Shown here piece after piece: positions 9,189 to 16,923 of a DNA stretch of 64,000 nt (the stretch's first letter is position 1; each line of letters starts with the position of its first letter). The DNA is from CAYMJM01 sp964391325 (lineage in GTDB: Bacteria; Patescibacteriota; Dojkabacteria; B142; JAFGMG01), in NCBI GenBank assembly GCA_964391325.1, contig CAYMJM010000002.1:1-64000 (forward strand), given 5' to 3'. The notes below the pieces were generated by a model that worked only from the letters and a program-made list of their open reading frames with translations, was not told where the DNA came from and made no database searches. The position numbers were made by a program, and so were the translations under genes.

Positions 9189-10928
9189 TTAAGTCTTGTG
9201 AAGGTCCTGTAAGAATTTTTCTTGAAATTCAGAGATTCTCATAACTCCCAGATCCTCTCCTGACCTTGGTCTTACAGATATAACTTCACTGGTCTCCTCT
9301 TGTTTTCCTACAATAATCATATAAGGAACTTGGGCAAGTTGCGCTTCACGGATTTTATTCTGCAGTGTTTCAGATCTGGCATCTATAGTTGTCCTCATAC
9401 CAAGCTCGGTTAGTTGGTTTTTTACAGCTTGCCCATATTCATTAAAGTCTTGGGAAATTGGCAGCACTATTGCCTGTGTCGGTGATAACCAGACGGGAAG
9501 TGCGGATACATAGTGCTCTATTAATAAGGCAAAGAATCTCTCCAGAGACCCTATGGCGGAGTGATGTATTAGGTAAGGAATCTTCTCATCGCCATCTTTA
9601 TCAACATACTTTAATTGACACCTCTCAGGGATGACGAGATCTAGTTGGATAGTAGACACTTGCCATTCTTTCCCGAATATATCTTTGACAAGGAAATCAA
9701 TTTTGGGCCCGTAAAATTCTGCTTCGCCTTCAGCTTCCCTGGCTACAAGTTTCGCCTTTTCCAATGCTTTAATAAGTATAGACTCTGCCTGCTCCCATAC
9801 TTCTTCGGTTCCCAGGTAGTCTTCTGGTTTATCCTTGTTTCTTCGTGCAAGCTCAAGCTGAAATTCACTGAAACCAAAAGCCTTCAATAATATGATGGTA
9901 AAGTTTAAGAGTTTCTGGATTTCTTCTGAAATTTGTTCTGGGGTTGTGAATATGTGTGCCGTATCTTGAGTAAATTCTCTAGTTCTAACGAGACCTTGCA
10001 ATTGCTCCTTCTCCTCATTCCTATATACACGGGCAAACTCAAACATCTTTAGGGGCATAGTAGAGTATCCACGTCTCTGGCTCCTGAAAACTTCTATATG
10101 GCTAGGCGTAGCCATAGGTCTGAGCATATATAGGTTCTGGTCAATGTTAAAAGGTCTGATATCCAGCTCTTGATAGAACTCTAGATATCCTGTTTCTTTA
10201 AATAAGGCAACTTTTGCAATATTGGGGGTGGATACTTCTATGTAGTCTCTTTTTAGCCGTTGCTCTCTAATGAATTCCATAATTAAATTCTGTACTTTAG
10301 CTCCTTCTTCCAGCCATATAGGCAATCCTTCTCCAGTCTGCTCTCGTATAGTGAAATATTTTCTCCTTGGCCCGATAAATTTATGTTCTTTCTCAAATTT
10401 TTCCTCTTCCCATTTAAGATATTCTTCTAGTTCTTTTTGTTCTTTAAAAGCTATTCCGGAAATCTTGTACAGAATCGGACGATTTTCGTTATCTCTCCAG
10501 TGGACATCTTCAATGGCTGTTAATTTAAAAACTCCTAGCTTTCCTGTATGAGCAACATGAGGGCCTCGACATAGGTCAATAAACTCTTCCCCAGTCTTAT
10601 AGAAACTGATTTCTTCTTCTGGTATCTCCTGTAAAAGCTCAGTTTTATATATCTGTCCTTGCAAATGTAACATATCAAATGCTTCTTCTCTGGGAATCAT
10701 TAGCTGGACAATAGGCAGCTCTTCTTCGATGATTTTGCGTATTTCCCTCTCTATTTGCTTCAAATCTATTTTTTCTTTCTCTTCATTAATTTCAAACTCG
10801 TAATAAAAGCCGTTTTCAACAGCTGGGCCTATTCCTAATTTTGCGTCGGGATATATTCTAAGTACCGCTTGCGCTAATACATGGGCAAATGAATGCCTCA
10901 TCGTCTCTAACTCTTGGTTTTGACTCAT
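9189..10928 (-). CDS. thrS: Threonyl-tRNA synthetase lacking the TGS domain
   Basis: Charges tRNA-Thr in the cytoplasm. At 579 residues it is about 60 shorter than E. coli ThrRS. The missing piece is the N-terminal TGS domain, since the protein opens directly on the editing-domain HxxxH motif (HSFAHVLAQ), followed by DLCRGPHVAHTG. The class II core has FARVYRNEEKEQLQGLVRTR and IHHSAIGSLERFFALLIEHY, and an anticodon-binding domain closes it. It heads the thrS-infC-rpmI-rplT order. No Shine-Dalgarno sequence is present; a -10-like TATTAT sits 8 nt before the ATG. Confidence 0.96.
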   Translation of the reverse strand: MSQNQELETMRHSFAHVLAQAVLRIYPDAKLGIGPAVENGFYYEFEINEEKEKIDLKQIEREIRKIIEEELPIVQLMIPREEAFDMLHLQGQIYKTELLQEIPEEEISFYKTGEEFIDLCRGPHVAHTGKLGVFKLTAIEDVHWRDNENRPILYKISGIAFKEQKELEEYLKWEEEKFEKEHKFIGPRRKYFTIREQTGEGLPIWLEEGAKVQNLIMEFIREQRLKRDYIEVSTPNIAKVALFKETGYLEFYQELDIRPFNIDQNLYMLRPMATPSHIEVFRSQRRGYSTMPLKMFEFARVYRNEEKEQLQGLVRTREFTQDTAHIFTTPEQISEEIQKLLNFTIILLKAFGFSEFQLELARRNKDKPEDYLGTEEVWEQAESILIKALEKAKLVAREAEGEAEFYGPKIDFLVKDIFGKEWQVSTIQLDLVIPERCQLKYVDKDGDEKIPYLIHHSAIGSLERFFALLIEHYVSALPVWLSPTQAIVLPISQDFNEYGQAVKNQLTELGMRTTIDARSETLQNKIREAQLAQVPYMIIVGKQEETSEVISVRPRSGEDLGVMRISEFQEKFLQDLHKT

Positions 10929-10936
10929 TGGATGCT

Positions 10937-10964
10937 ATAATATTAAGTTTATTATACTGATCAA
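10937..10964 (-). promoter_or_regulatory. Candidate thrS promoter
   Basis: A -35-like TTGATC (10964-10959), a 16-bp spacer and a -10-like TATTAT (10942-10937) place the predicted transcript start at or next to the thrS ATG (10928), implying a leaderless message. A second TATAAT slightly upstream is an alternative. Confidence 0.4.
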
Positions 10965-11050
10965 ATATGTGTTGGTCTAGGTATCCTGTGACGAGATTTT
11001 ATTGAGATATTACTGATAAATAACTGTTTCACGCTATTGTCGAGATAATA

Positions 11051-11124
11051 TGGACGATACTAGATTCGAACTAGTGACCCCACGCACGTCAAGCGTGTGC
11101 TCTAACCAACTGAGCTAATCGTCC
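11051..11124 (-). tRNA. trnV: tRNA-Val (anticodon GAC)
   Basis: The minus strand folds into a complete cloverleaf. The acceptor stem is GGACGAT/ATCGTCC, the D-arm GCTC...GAGC, the anticodon stem CACGC/GCGTG with loop TTGACGT (anticodon GAC), the variable loop GGGTC, and the T-arm ACTAG-TTCGAAT-CTAGT. The discriminator base is A. The 3' CCA is not encoded, so it must be added by a nucleotidyltransferase. Confidence 0.96.
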
Positions 11125-11165
11125 ATACTGTAATTATGTTGTATTTCTCCCTGGTTTTCAAGAAA

Positions 11166-11756
11166 TTACTTCTTTGTTTTTATAATATGATCTACTATTC
11201 CGTAGTTCTTTGCTTCTTTCGCTGTCATAAAAAAGTCTCTATCAAAATCTTTCAGGATTTTATTTTGCGTCTGACCTGTATTATTAGTTAAAATATCGGC
11301 TAGCATGTCTTTCAGCCTCAGGATCTCTTTTGCCGTTATTTCTATGTCACTTGCCTGTCCTTCCGCTCCTCCTAATGGCTGATGGATATGAATTGTAGCA
11401 TTTGGCAAGGCGTGTCTTTTACCCTTTGTTCCGTTTGACAAGATCATCGTAGCCATAGAAGCAGAGGTTCCCACAGCTACAGTAGCGACATCGCATTTTA
11501 TAAGCTTCATAGTGTCCATAATGGCTAATCCCGCATAAACTGATCCGCCAGGACTGTGGATATACATTTTTATATCTTTATCAGGAGCTTCCTTTTCTAG
11601 GAAAAGAAGTTGGGCTACCACAGCGTTAGCCACTCCAGAGTTGATTTCTGTCCCCAAGAATACTATTCGATCCTTAAGCAGACGTGAATAAATATCATAA
11701 GCTCTCTCACCTTCTCTTGTTTTTTCAATGATTGTTGGAACTAAATATGATGACAT
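11166..11756 (-). CDS. clpP: ATP-dependent Clp protease proteolytic subunit
   Basis: The serine protease that forms the double heptameric chamber fed by ClpX or ClpC. The 196 residues include catalytic Ser100 in GTSASM, His125 in HIHQP and a probable Asp174 in DRDFFMTA. The substrate-binding YIHSPGGSV stretch is intact. It has its own extended -10 promoter immediately upstream, and a terminator of the preceding operon lies just beyond that, so it is probably monocistronic. Confidence 0.97.
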   Translation of the reverse strand: MSSYLVPTIIEKTREGERAYDIYSRLLKDRIVFLGTEINSGVANAVVAQLLFLEKEAPDKDIKMYIHSPGGSVYAGLAIMDTMKLIKCDVATVAVGTSASMATMILSNGTKGKRHALPNATIHIHQPLGGAEGQASDIEITAKEILRLKDMLADILTNNTGQTQNKILKDFDRDFFMTAKEAKNYGIVDHIIKTKK

Positions 11757-11782
11757 TATTTAGATATTAATAGTTATAGATA

Positions 11783-11791
11783 ATTATACCA
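11783..11791 (-). promoter_or_regulatory. clpP extended -10 promoter
   Basis: TGGTATAAT on the minus strand (TGn plus a perfect TATAAT) lies 26 nt upstream of the clpP ATG. No good -35 is visible at 17 bp, as expected for an extended -10 promoter. Confidence 0.6.
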
Positions 11792-11810
11792 TTGAATTTT
11801 TCTTTTTGTG

Positions 11811-11841
11811 TATAAAAACAAAAACATCCCTGTCGGGATGT
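11811..11841 (-). terminator. Intrinsic terminator downstream of mutL-DUF192
   Basis: The 7-bp stem ACATCCC/GGGATGT with a 4-nt loop is followed on the minus strand by TTTTGTTTTT. It lies about 260 nt beyond the DUF192 gene and just upstream of clpP, separating the two units. Confidence 0.75.
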
Positions 11842-12100
11842 CTTTGCTTGCACTTTTAACTATTTTTACTGCCTTTTGCTTTTTTACGAAGTTAATTGAT
11901 TAACTTCAGATCCATAATATCAAAAAATTTTATCTATTGTCAAGCATTTTGAGTTAATATTATGAAAAAAGCAGTCAAATTTTACCTCGCGAAAACGACC
12001 TCCTAGCTGTCTGTTATAGATTTTTGTGTATTTTAGATTAACAGTTTACTAGAAGCAAGAAGAAAATGTATAAAAAAAAACCTCTATGTCCAAAAATTTT
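11842..12100. other. Non-coding stretch with a 20-bp palindrome
   Basis: No open frame or RNA fold was recognised here. The one notable item is a near-perfect palindrome at 11888-11907 (arms GAAGTTAAT/ATTAACTTC around TG). It is not followed by a T-run on either strand, so it looks more like a protein-binding site than a terminator. The stretch is probably the 3' untranslated region of the mutL-DUF192 transcript. Confidence 0.4.
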
Positions 12101-12652
12101 TTACAGAGTGAATTCAACAAAATCTCCTTCCTGAACATGATATGTTTCAAACCATCCAGCTCTAGTTTCTATCACATATTGCGCTGGAGATTGCGAAGTG
12201 TACTTGATAGCTGTATTGTTAGGGGTAGTGTCTTTATGAATGTTGATTATTCTTTTATCTGCATCAAGGAAAGCAATATCTAAAGAAATAGGAGTATTAT
12301 ACATCCAAAAAGTTCTATGATCTTCATCTGAGAAGATAAATAGTACTCCCTCATTTTCTGCGAGTGCTTCTCTTCCCTGTAGGCCTTTTATTCTTTCATA
12401 GTTGCTATCAGCAATTTCTAATGTTAATTGTGCATTTTTGTTTACGACTGTAGCAAGTAGTTTCTCTTTTTCTGCTGTTGTATCTTGACTAGTTAAAAAG
12501 TCAGATATTGGCTCAACCTGCCTATATATAGTACCTTGTGCTAGGTATAATATCAAAGAACATATAATTATAATTAGAATGACAGGCACGGCAATAATTA
12601 AATGCAGCAGATTTGAATTTGTTTTAGACGGCTTTGGGCTTTGTTGTGCCAT
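12101..12652 (-). CDS. DUF192 (COG1430) protein, membrane anchored
   Basis: A roughly 183-residue protein with one N-terminal transmembrane helix (about residues 18-40) and an extracytoplasmic DUF192 domain. The domain shows the family phrases ERIKGLQGRE, GVLFIFSD, FWMYNTPISLDIAFLD and AQYVIETRAGWF. The family is widespread but has no settled biochemical role. I chose the ATG at 12652, two bases after the mutL stop, rather than the TTG at 12661 that would overlap mutL. It is co-transcribed with mutL; whether this reflects function is unknown. Confidence 0.85.
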   Translation of the reverse strand: MAQQSPKPSKTNSNLLHLIIAVPVILIIIICSLILYLAQGTIYRQVEPISDFLTSQDTTAEKEKLLATVVNKNAQLTLEIADSNYERIKGLQGREALAENEGVLFIFSDEDHRTFWMYNTPISLDIAFLDADKRIINIHKDTTPNNTAIKYTSQSPAQYVIETRAGWFETYHVQEGDFVEFTL

Positions 12653-12654
12653 TG

Positions 12655-14424
12655 TTAGCAAAAACCTGTGCGTTTAAACTTTTTCTCAATTTCGTACTTA
12701 CTCATCTCCCACATAATAGGCCTTCCATGTGGGCAGGAATAAGGTTTTTTACATTCAAAAAGTTGGTTAATCATCTGTCTGATTTCCAGTGGCTGCAAGA
12801 CCTTTCCTGCTCTTATACTTCCATGACATGCCATGCTGGCTACAATTTGATGAAGTATCTCTGTATTATCAAAATCCAGTACTTCTCTTTCCAGGATTTC
12901 TCTTATAAATGCCTCAAATTTAAAATTATCTAGAATGTTTGGAATTGCGTTTATTTTAAGTGTCTTATTGCCAAAGGGCGCAAGTTCCAATCCAGCTTCA
13001 GTGAACAAGGACAAATTGGCTTTAATTAACTCGTATTCAGCTGGAGAGAGCTCTATTACATCAGGAACTAAAAGAGCTTGTACAGGGATTTTTTGTTGCT
13101 TTTCAATTAAGTTCATAATTGCTTCATAGTTTATTCTCTCGTCTGCTGCATGTTGATCTATAAATAGTAATTTGTCGTCCTTTTCTACAATAATAAAAGT
13201 ATTAAAAAATTGAGCTGATCTCAGATCGGTGGTTTGAAATTCTTTTTGTATGAGGCTTGGTTGAAGCAATTCTTTGCTAAAATCCATGCTTTTACTTACT
13301 AAGTTCTTAGAGCGCGGGTGAATTGCAGACTGTGCGGTCTGTGGTTTGACGTAGTTGGTCATAGGTTCTCTGACAAAACTGGGACTAGTAATTTTGTTAT
13401 CAAAGATCTGTTTCACGTTTTTTTGTAGAATTTGTTCTAATGCACTTTGTGTAGCGCGTTTCACGGATATAAAGATCTCTTGTGTGTTGCTAAACTTTGC
13501 TTCTAGTTTTCTTGGATGCACATTTACATCGATACTTTGAGGGTTTGCACTCAGATTAATAAAGAATATCGGCTGAAACGAGGCTGCTTTTGTTGCATGG
13601 AAAGCATCATTTACAGACTTTGCAATAAGTTCAGATCTTATAGGTCTGTTATTCAGGAGAATATACTGCATGGACCTATCTTTCCTGACAATCTCCGGTA
13701 AACCGACCATTCCTTGTATTTTTAAGGTCGGGCCATCGAAGAATACGTTAAAAAGTTTATCTGCTATTCTATTTCCCCAAATATCGAAAATACGTGTTTT
13801 TAAATCATTGGCTTGGGGGAGGTTGTATATCTCTTTATTGTTATGAGTAAGTTTAAAATGTATTTGCGGTTGTGCCAGAGCATGTTGTATAAAAATATCT
13901 GATATATGTTTAAACTCTGTTGTTTCTGATCTTAGAAATTTTTTTCTCGCTGGGACACGCTTAAAAAGGTTTTTGACTTTAATAGTAGTCCCGGCTTCCG
14001 TGACTGTGTTGTCAGTTTTTTTTATTTGATTTTCGATGTTTACCTTTGTCTGCTCCTGTCCATTATTTGTATTTAGTTCGATATCAGCTACAGCGGCGAT
14101 ACTCGAGAGAGCCTCTCCGCGAAATCCCAGAGTAATAATATTTTTTAAGTCACCATCATTCTTAATTTTAGAAGTGGTGTGCTGTTCAAAAGCGAGAGAT
14201 GCGTCTTCTCTGCTCATCCCGCTGCCATTGTCACTAACTTCTATAAGTTCTAAACCTGATTTCCTAATGACAACGTGAATTTGTGTGCTACCGGCATCGA
14301 TACTGTTTTCTATCAATTCCTTTACTACTGAAGCCGGGCGTTCAACTACTTCTCCCGCTGCTATTTTGGCCACTGTTTCTGAAGACAAAATATTTATGGT
14401 CCTGTCAGATTTTTTACTGTTCAC
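12655..14424 (-). CDS. mutL: DNA mismatch repair protein MutL with endonuclease motif
   Basis: MutL couples mismatch recognition by MutS to strand incision. The N-terminal GHKL ATPase is complete: the ENSIDAGSTQI helix, DNGSGM and GFRGEAL, then VNVHPRKLEAKF in the transducer domain. The C-terminal dimerisation domain has the endonuclease motif DQHA-x2-E-x4-E (DQHAADERINYE), ACHGSIRAG and a C-terminal CPHGRP, so it should be a nicking MutL of the MutH-independent type. Translation probably starts at GTG (14424). No mutS or mutH is in the window. Confidence 0.96.
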   Translation of the reverse strand: MNSKKSDRTINILSSETVAKIAAGEVVERPASVVKELIENSIDAGSTQIHVVIRKSGLELIEVSDNGSGMSREDASLAFEQHTTSKIKNDGDLKNIITLGFRGEALSSIAAVADIELNTNNGQEQTKVNIENQIKKTDNTVTEAGTTIKVKNLFKRVPARKKFLRSETTEFKHISDIFIQHALAQPQIHFKLTHNNKEIYNLPQANDLKTRIFDIWGNRIADKLFNVFFDGPTLKIQGMVGLPEIVRKDRSMQYILLNNRPIRSELIAKSVNDAFHATKAASFQPIFFINLSANPQSIDVNVHPRKLEAKFSNTQEIFISVKRATQSALEQILQKNVKQIFDNKITSPSFVREPMTNYVKPQTAQSAIHPRSKNLVSKSMDFSKELLQPSLIQKEFQTTDLRSAQFFNTFIIVEKDDKLLFIDQHAADERINYEAIMNLIEKQQKIPVQALLVPDVIELSPAEYELIKANLSLFTEAGLELAPFGNKTLKINAIPNILDNFKFEAFIREILEREVLDFDNTEILHQIVASMACHGSIRAGKVLQPLEIRQMINQLFECKKPYSCPHGRPIMWEMSKYEIEKKFKRTGFC

Positions 14425-15269
14425 AATATTGATATGAGATGTTACGAATTTAAATAATTAAAATAGTATAGCATAGAATCCTAGTCGTGTTCATATGAAA
14501 TTAATCTGTTTCATGCCTACTTGTTTTTGAGGAAAAATTCCGAAGATAAGAATAAAAGGTGTAGAGAATGGAGTTCATTAATATACTGAAAGTAGAGTGA
14601 TTTTTTTATGTAGTTTGTTCCAGAAAATTCTTTGGAGAAAGATAGTTTTAATATTGGATATATGTAAGTTCGATATATACTGAATTATTTTTTTGGTACG
14701 TTTTTTATAAGTTAAGCAAGACATTTTAAAAAGTATCTTCTAGTATTCTATCTTGAACTATAACTTTTCTGTAGATACCTGGTAGGGGTCTATGGGTAAA
14801 AATAGGTTGAAGTTTTGGAACTGTAAAAAAGCTTAGTATTGTGTAAGGATTATAATAGGTCAGCGTTGATATAGAGTGAATGATAAATTTTGATTAATAG
14901 GTAAATTGAAATTTATTAGTCATTTTTAGTCAATAGTTCTTAATTTATCTGAAAAATCTGACTAAATTCTTTCGTTCCGAGTCAATTATGTATATTGTCA
15001 GTCGTCAACATATTTTGGTATAGTTGATTTTCCTCTTCACTCTTTTATTAATATAGTTTGTATAATACAATAATATATTTCTTATAAATACTTTATATTT
15101 ATAAAGTATCAAAATAACTTCAGGAGGTGAATTTCTGACTCAGTTTAGAAGATATTAAAATTAGTATTTATACTAATTTTAGATAATCCTATAGTATCAT
15201 CCAATATTTCAATAAAAATTTGGGCGGTCTATATGATCTAAGATTTCAATATTTTTATTATATAATGAA
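14425..15269. other. 845-bp AT-rich gene-free region
   Basis: No open frame of believable length exists on either strand; the longest ATG frames with any upstream purine tract are about 14 codons (for example at 14793). Its right part has unusual structure: a palindrome with arms ATACTTTATA/TATAAAGTAT at 15088-15109, an isolated perfect Shine-Dalgarno sequence AGGAGGTGA at 15122-15130, and an 11-bp hairpin at 15156-15181. Several AGTCA/TGACT pentamers cluster between about 14917 and 15005. It could hold a small RNA, decayed sequence or a regulatory region. Confidence 0.4.
15156..15181. terminator. AT-rich bidirectional terminator-like hairpin
   Basis: Arms AAAATTAGTA and TACTAATTTT (extended by one T-A pair) enclose TTTA. 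The T-tract is part of the stem in both directions, so it could end murB transcripts (minus strand) or a short plus-strand transcript carrying the orphan AGGAGGTGA. Confidence 0.4.
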
Positions 15270-16322
15270 CTATTCTCCTATTAGAAAGATTTCTGGTTTT
15301 GGCTCTATCCCTAACTTTGCTTTTGCTTCTTTCCTTATTAGGTCCATGAGAGCTACGACGTCTGCGGCCTTTGCTTGGCCTATGTTTTCTATAAAAGCTG
15401 CATGTTTAGGAGAAATAATGGCACCTCCAATTCTTTTACCTTTGAGCTGAAGCACTTGATCTATAATATAACCCCAGCTTGTAGATTCCAGCCCAAGTTG
15501 TTTTCGCTGCTCCTCTGTTATATTCTGCCAGACGCATCCTGCTGATTTCTGAGGTTGAACCCTCTTCCGCTTGGTCCATTCGATGTAAACTTGCTTAGCC
15601 TTTTGCGCATCTCCACGAAACAGATTAAAAACTGCTGAAAGAATAACTTCCTTAGAGTCATGGAATCTTGAGTAGTCGTAACCAAAATTACACTCATCTC
15701 CTGTGTAGTGTCTGGTATTTAATGTCGTAGGATCTAATGCCTCGACCGTATCAATGTATTCGGAAAGGAAGTGAGACCCCCCATGTATATTGTTGTATAC
15801 GGCACCTCCAAAAGTGCCTGGAATCCCTCCAAACCATTGTAGTCCAGTTATTCCATTGCGAATCAAATTCATAATACTACTTGGCAAGCTCGCACCAGAC
15901 TCTATCCTAACTCGGACTTTGGGGGCACTGCTTTCGTCATAACTGAGATCCTCAAAACTATAAAACTTCTCTGTATCAATTTCATCCAAACGTGGTTCAA
16001 TTTTAGTAGAATTATCTATTTGTACGTGCACCTTGCCTGGTTCTAGAATATCTATTGCGTTTGCCACATTCTTAATTACTAATCCTCTGATACCTTTGTC
16101 TTTTATCAACACGTTGCTTGCCCATCCTAGTATAGTGTATGGAGTATTTGTTTTTACCGCAAGTTCTATGAGTTTTATCAGTTCTTCTCTTGATTTTGCT
16201 TTGGCTAGAATATCAGCTGGTCCGCCTATCTTGAAAGTTGAGTACGGAGCTAGCATTTCGTCTGTTCTAAATTCTATCCTATTCTTATCTAGCTCAGTTA
16301 TAAGTTCAGTATATTTTACCAT
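15270..16322 (-). CDS. murB: UDP-N-acetylenolpyruvoylglucosamine reductase
   Basis: FAD enzyme reducing UDP-GlcNAc-enolpyruvate to UDP-MurNAc with NADPH, in the cytoplasmic stage of peptidoglycan synthesis. The FAD-binding N-terminus has NTF-like STFKIGGPADIL and TILGWASNVLIKD, then GLQWFGGIPGTFGGAVYNN. In the C-terminal domain the proton donor is probably the Cys in SAGCVWQN, where many MurB proteins have Ser, and the catalytic Glu is in PEIFLIGE at the very end. Length 350 is slightly above average, with an insertion around residues 90-130. Confidence 0.95.
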   Translation of the reverse strand: MVKYTELITELDKNRIEFRTDEMLAPYSTFKIGGPADILAKAKSREELIKLIELAVKTNTPYTILGWASNVLIKDKGIRGLVIKNVANAIDILEPGKVHVQIDNSTKIEPRLDEIDTEKFYSFEDLSYDESSAPKVRVRIESGASLPSSIMNLIRNGITGLQWFGGIPGTFGGAVYNNIHGGSHFLSEYIDTVEALDPTTLNTRHYTGDECNFGYDYSRFHDSKEVILSAVFNLFRGDAQKAKQVYIEWTKRKRVQPQKSAGCVWQNITEEQRKQLGLESTSWGYIIDQVLQLKGKRIGGAIISPKHAAFIENIGQAKAADVVALMDLIRKEAKAKLGIEPKPEIFLIGE

Positions 16323-16426
16323 TGGTAGGTTAGCATTTAAGAATTAACTAATCATATCAGTTTTATCGTCATTTTGCATGGCGCAGGAAATTAGTCTAAG
16401 ATAGTGTGGATTTATTTACTGCGTCA

Positions 16427-16597
16427 ATGGCCTTAGTAGATGAAGCTCAAATAAATGTATTGCCTGCCAACGAGATTAGTTTTTTAATATCAGCTGAAGG
16501 GTTTGATCCGAATACGTTTATCCAAAACGAGGCTATACAGGACTCCTTCAATCCTTATAACCTAGGCTGGCAGATACTTTTGTTCAGTAAAAAATAA
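16427..16597 (+). CDS. Possible small hypothetical protein
   Basis: A 56-residue frame from ATG 16427, or 63 residues from GTG 16406, in an otherwise gene-poor gap. It has a balanced composition with acidic and hydrophobic patches (EISFLISAEGFDPNTF) and no recognised domain. There is no Shine-Dalgarno sequence and no clear promoter. It may be spurious. Confidence 0.3.
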   Translation: MALVDEAQINVLPANEISFLISAEGFDPNTFIQNEAIQDSFNPYNLGWQILLFSKK

Positions 16598-16645
16598 TTT
16601 GTACTTTAAGGCAGTTTCTATTCTAAATAAGAATACTTAACAGCT

Positions 16646-16862
16646 TTAACCGTTAGAGAGGAGACCTGTAATAAAGTTAGGTTGATTCAAGTTTGAAGCA
16701 CTTCTGATCTCATCAAAATACCCACTCCCTGACAGAAATGCAGGAAAGTTGGTATCGTATCTCCGCTATATCTTGGGAATCGAATCCATACGTAGTTGGA
16801 TCAATCAATAATTCGTAAGTTGGAACAACTGATTGTGGACTAGACTGTTCTTCTATGCGCAT
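16646..16862 (-). pseudogene. Small protein gene with an apparent frameshift
   Basis: On the minus strand an ATG at 16862 opens a 49-codon frame with protein-like sequence (EEQSSPQSVVPTYELLIDPT, then TYGFDSQDIAEIRYQ) that stops at 16713. A second frame overlaps it from about 16740 and continues in the same style (SGSGYFDEIRSASNLNQPNF, then ITGLLSNG) to a TAA at 16646. Joining the two near 16735 would give one protein of about 70 residues. This could be a decayed gene, a sequencing indel or two short overlapping frames. No homologue is recognised. Confidence 0.35.
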
Positions 16863-16923
16863 GCAATGATGATAACTTTGTTATGTTAATAAACCTAATA
16901 CTTTGAATAATACTATTACTATA

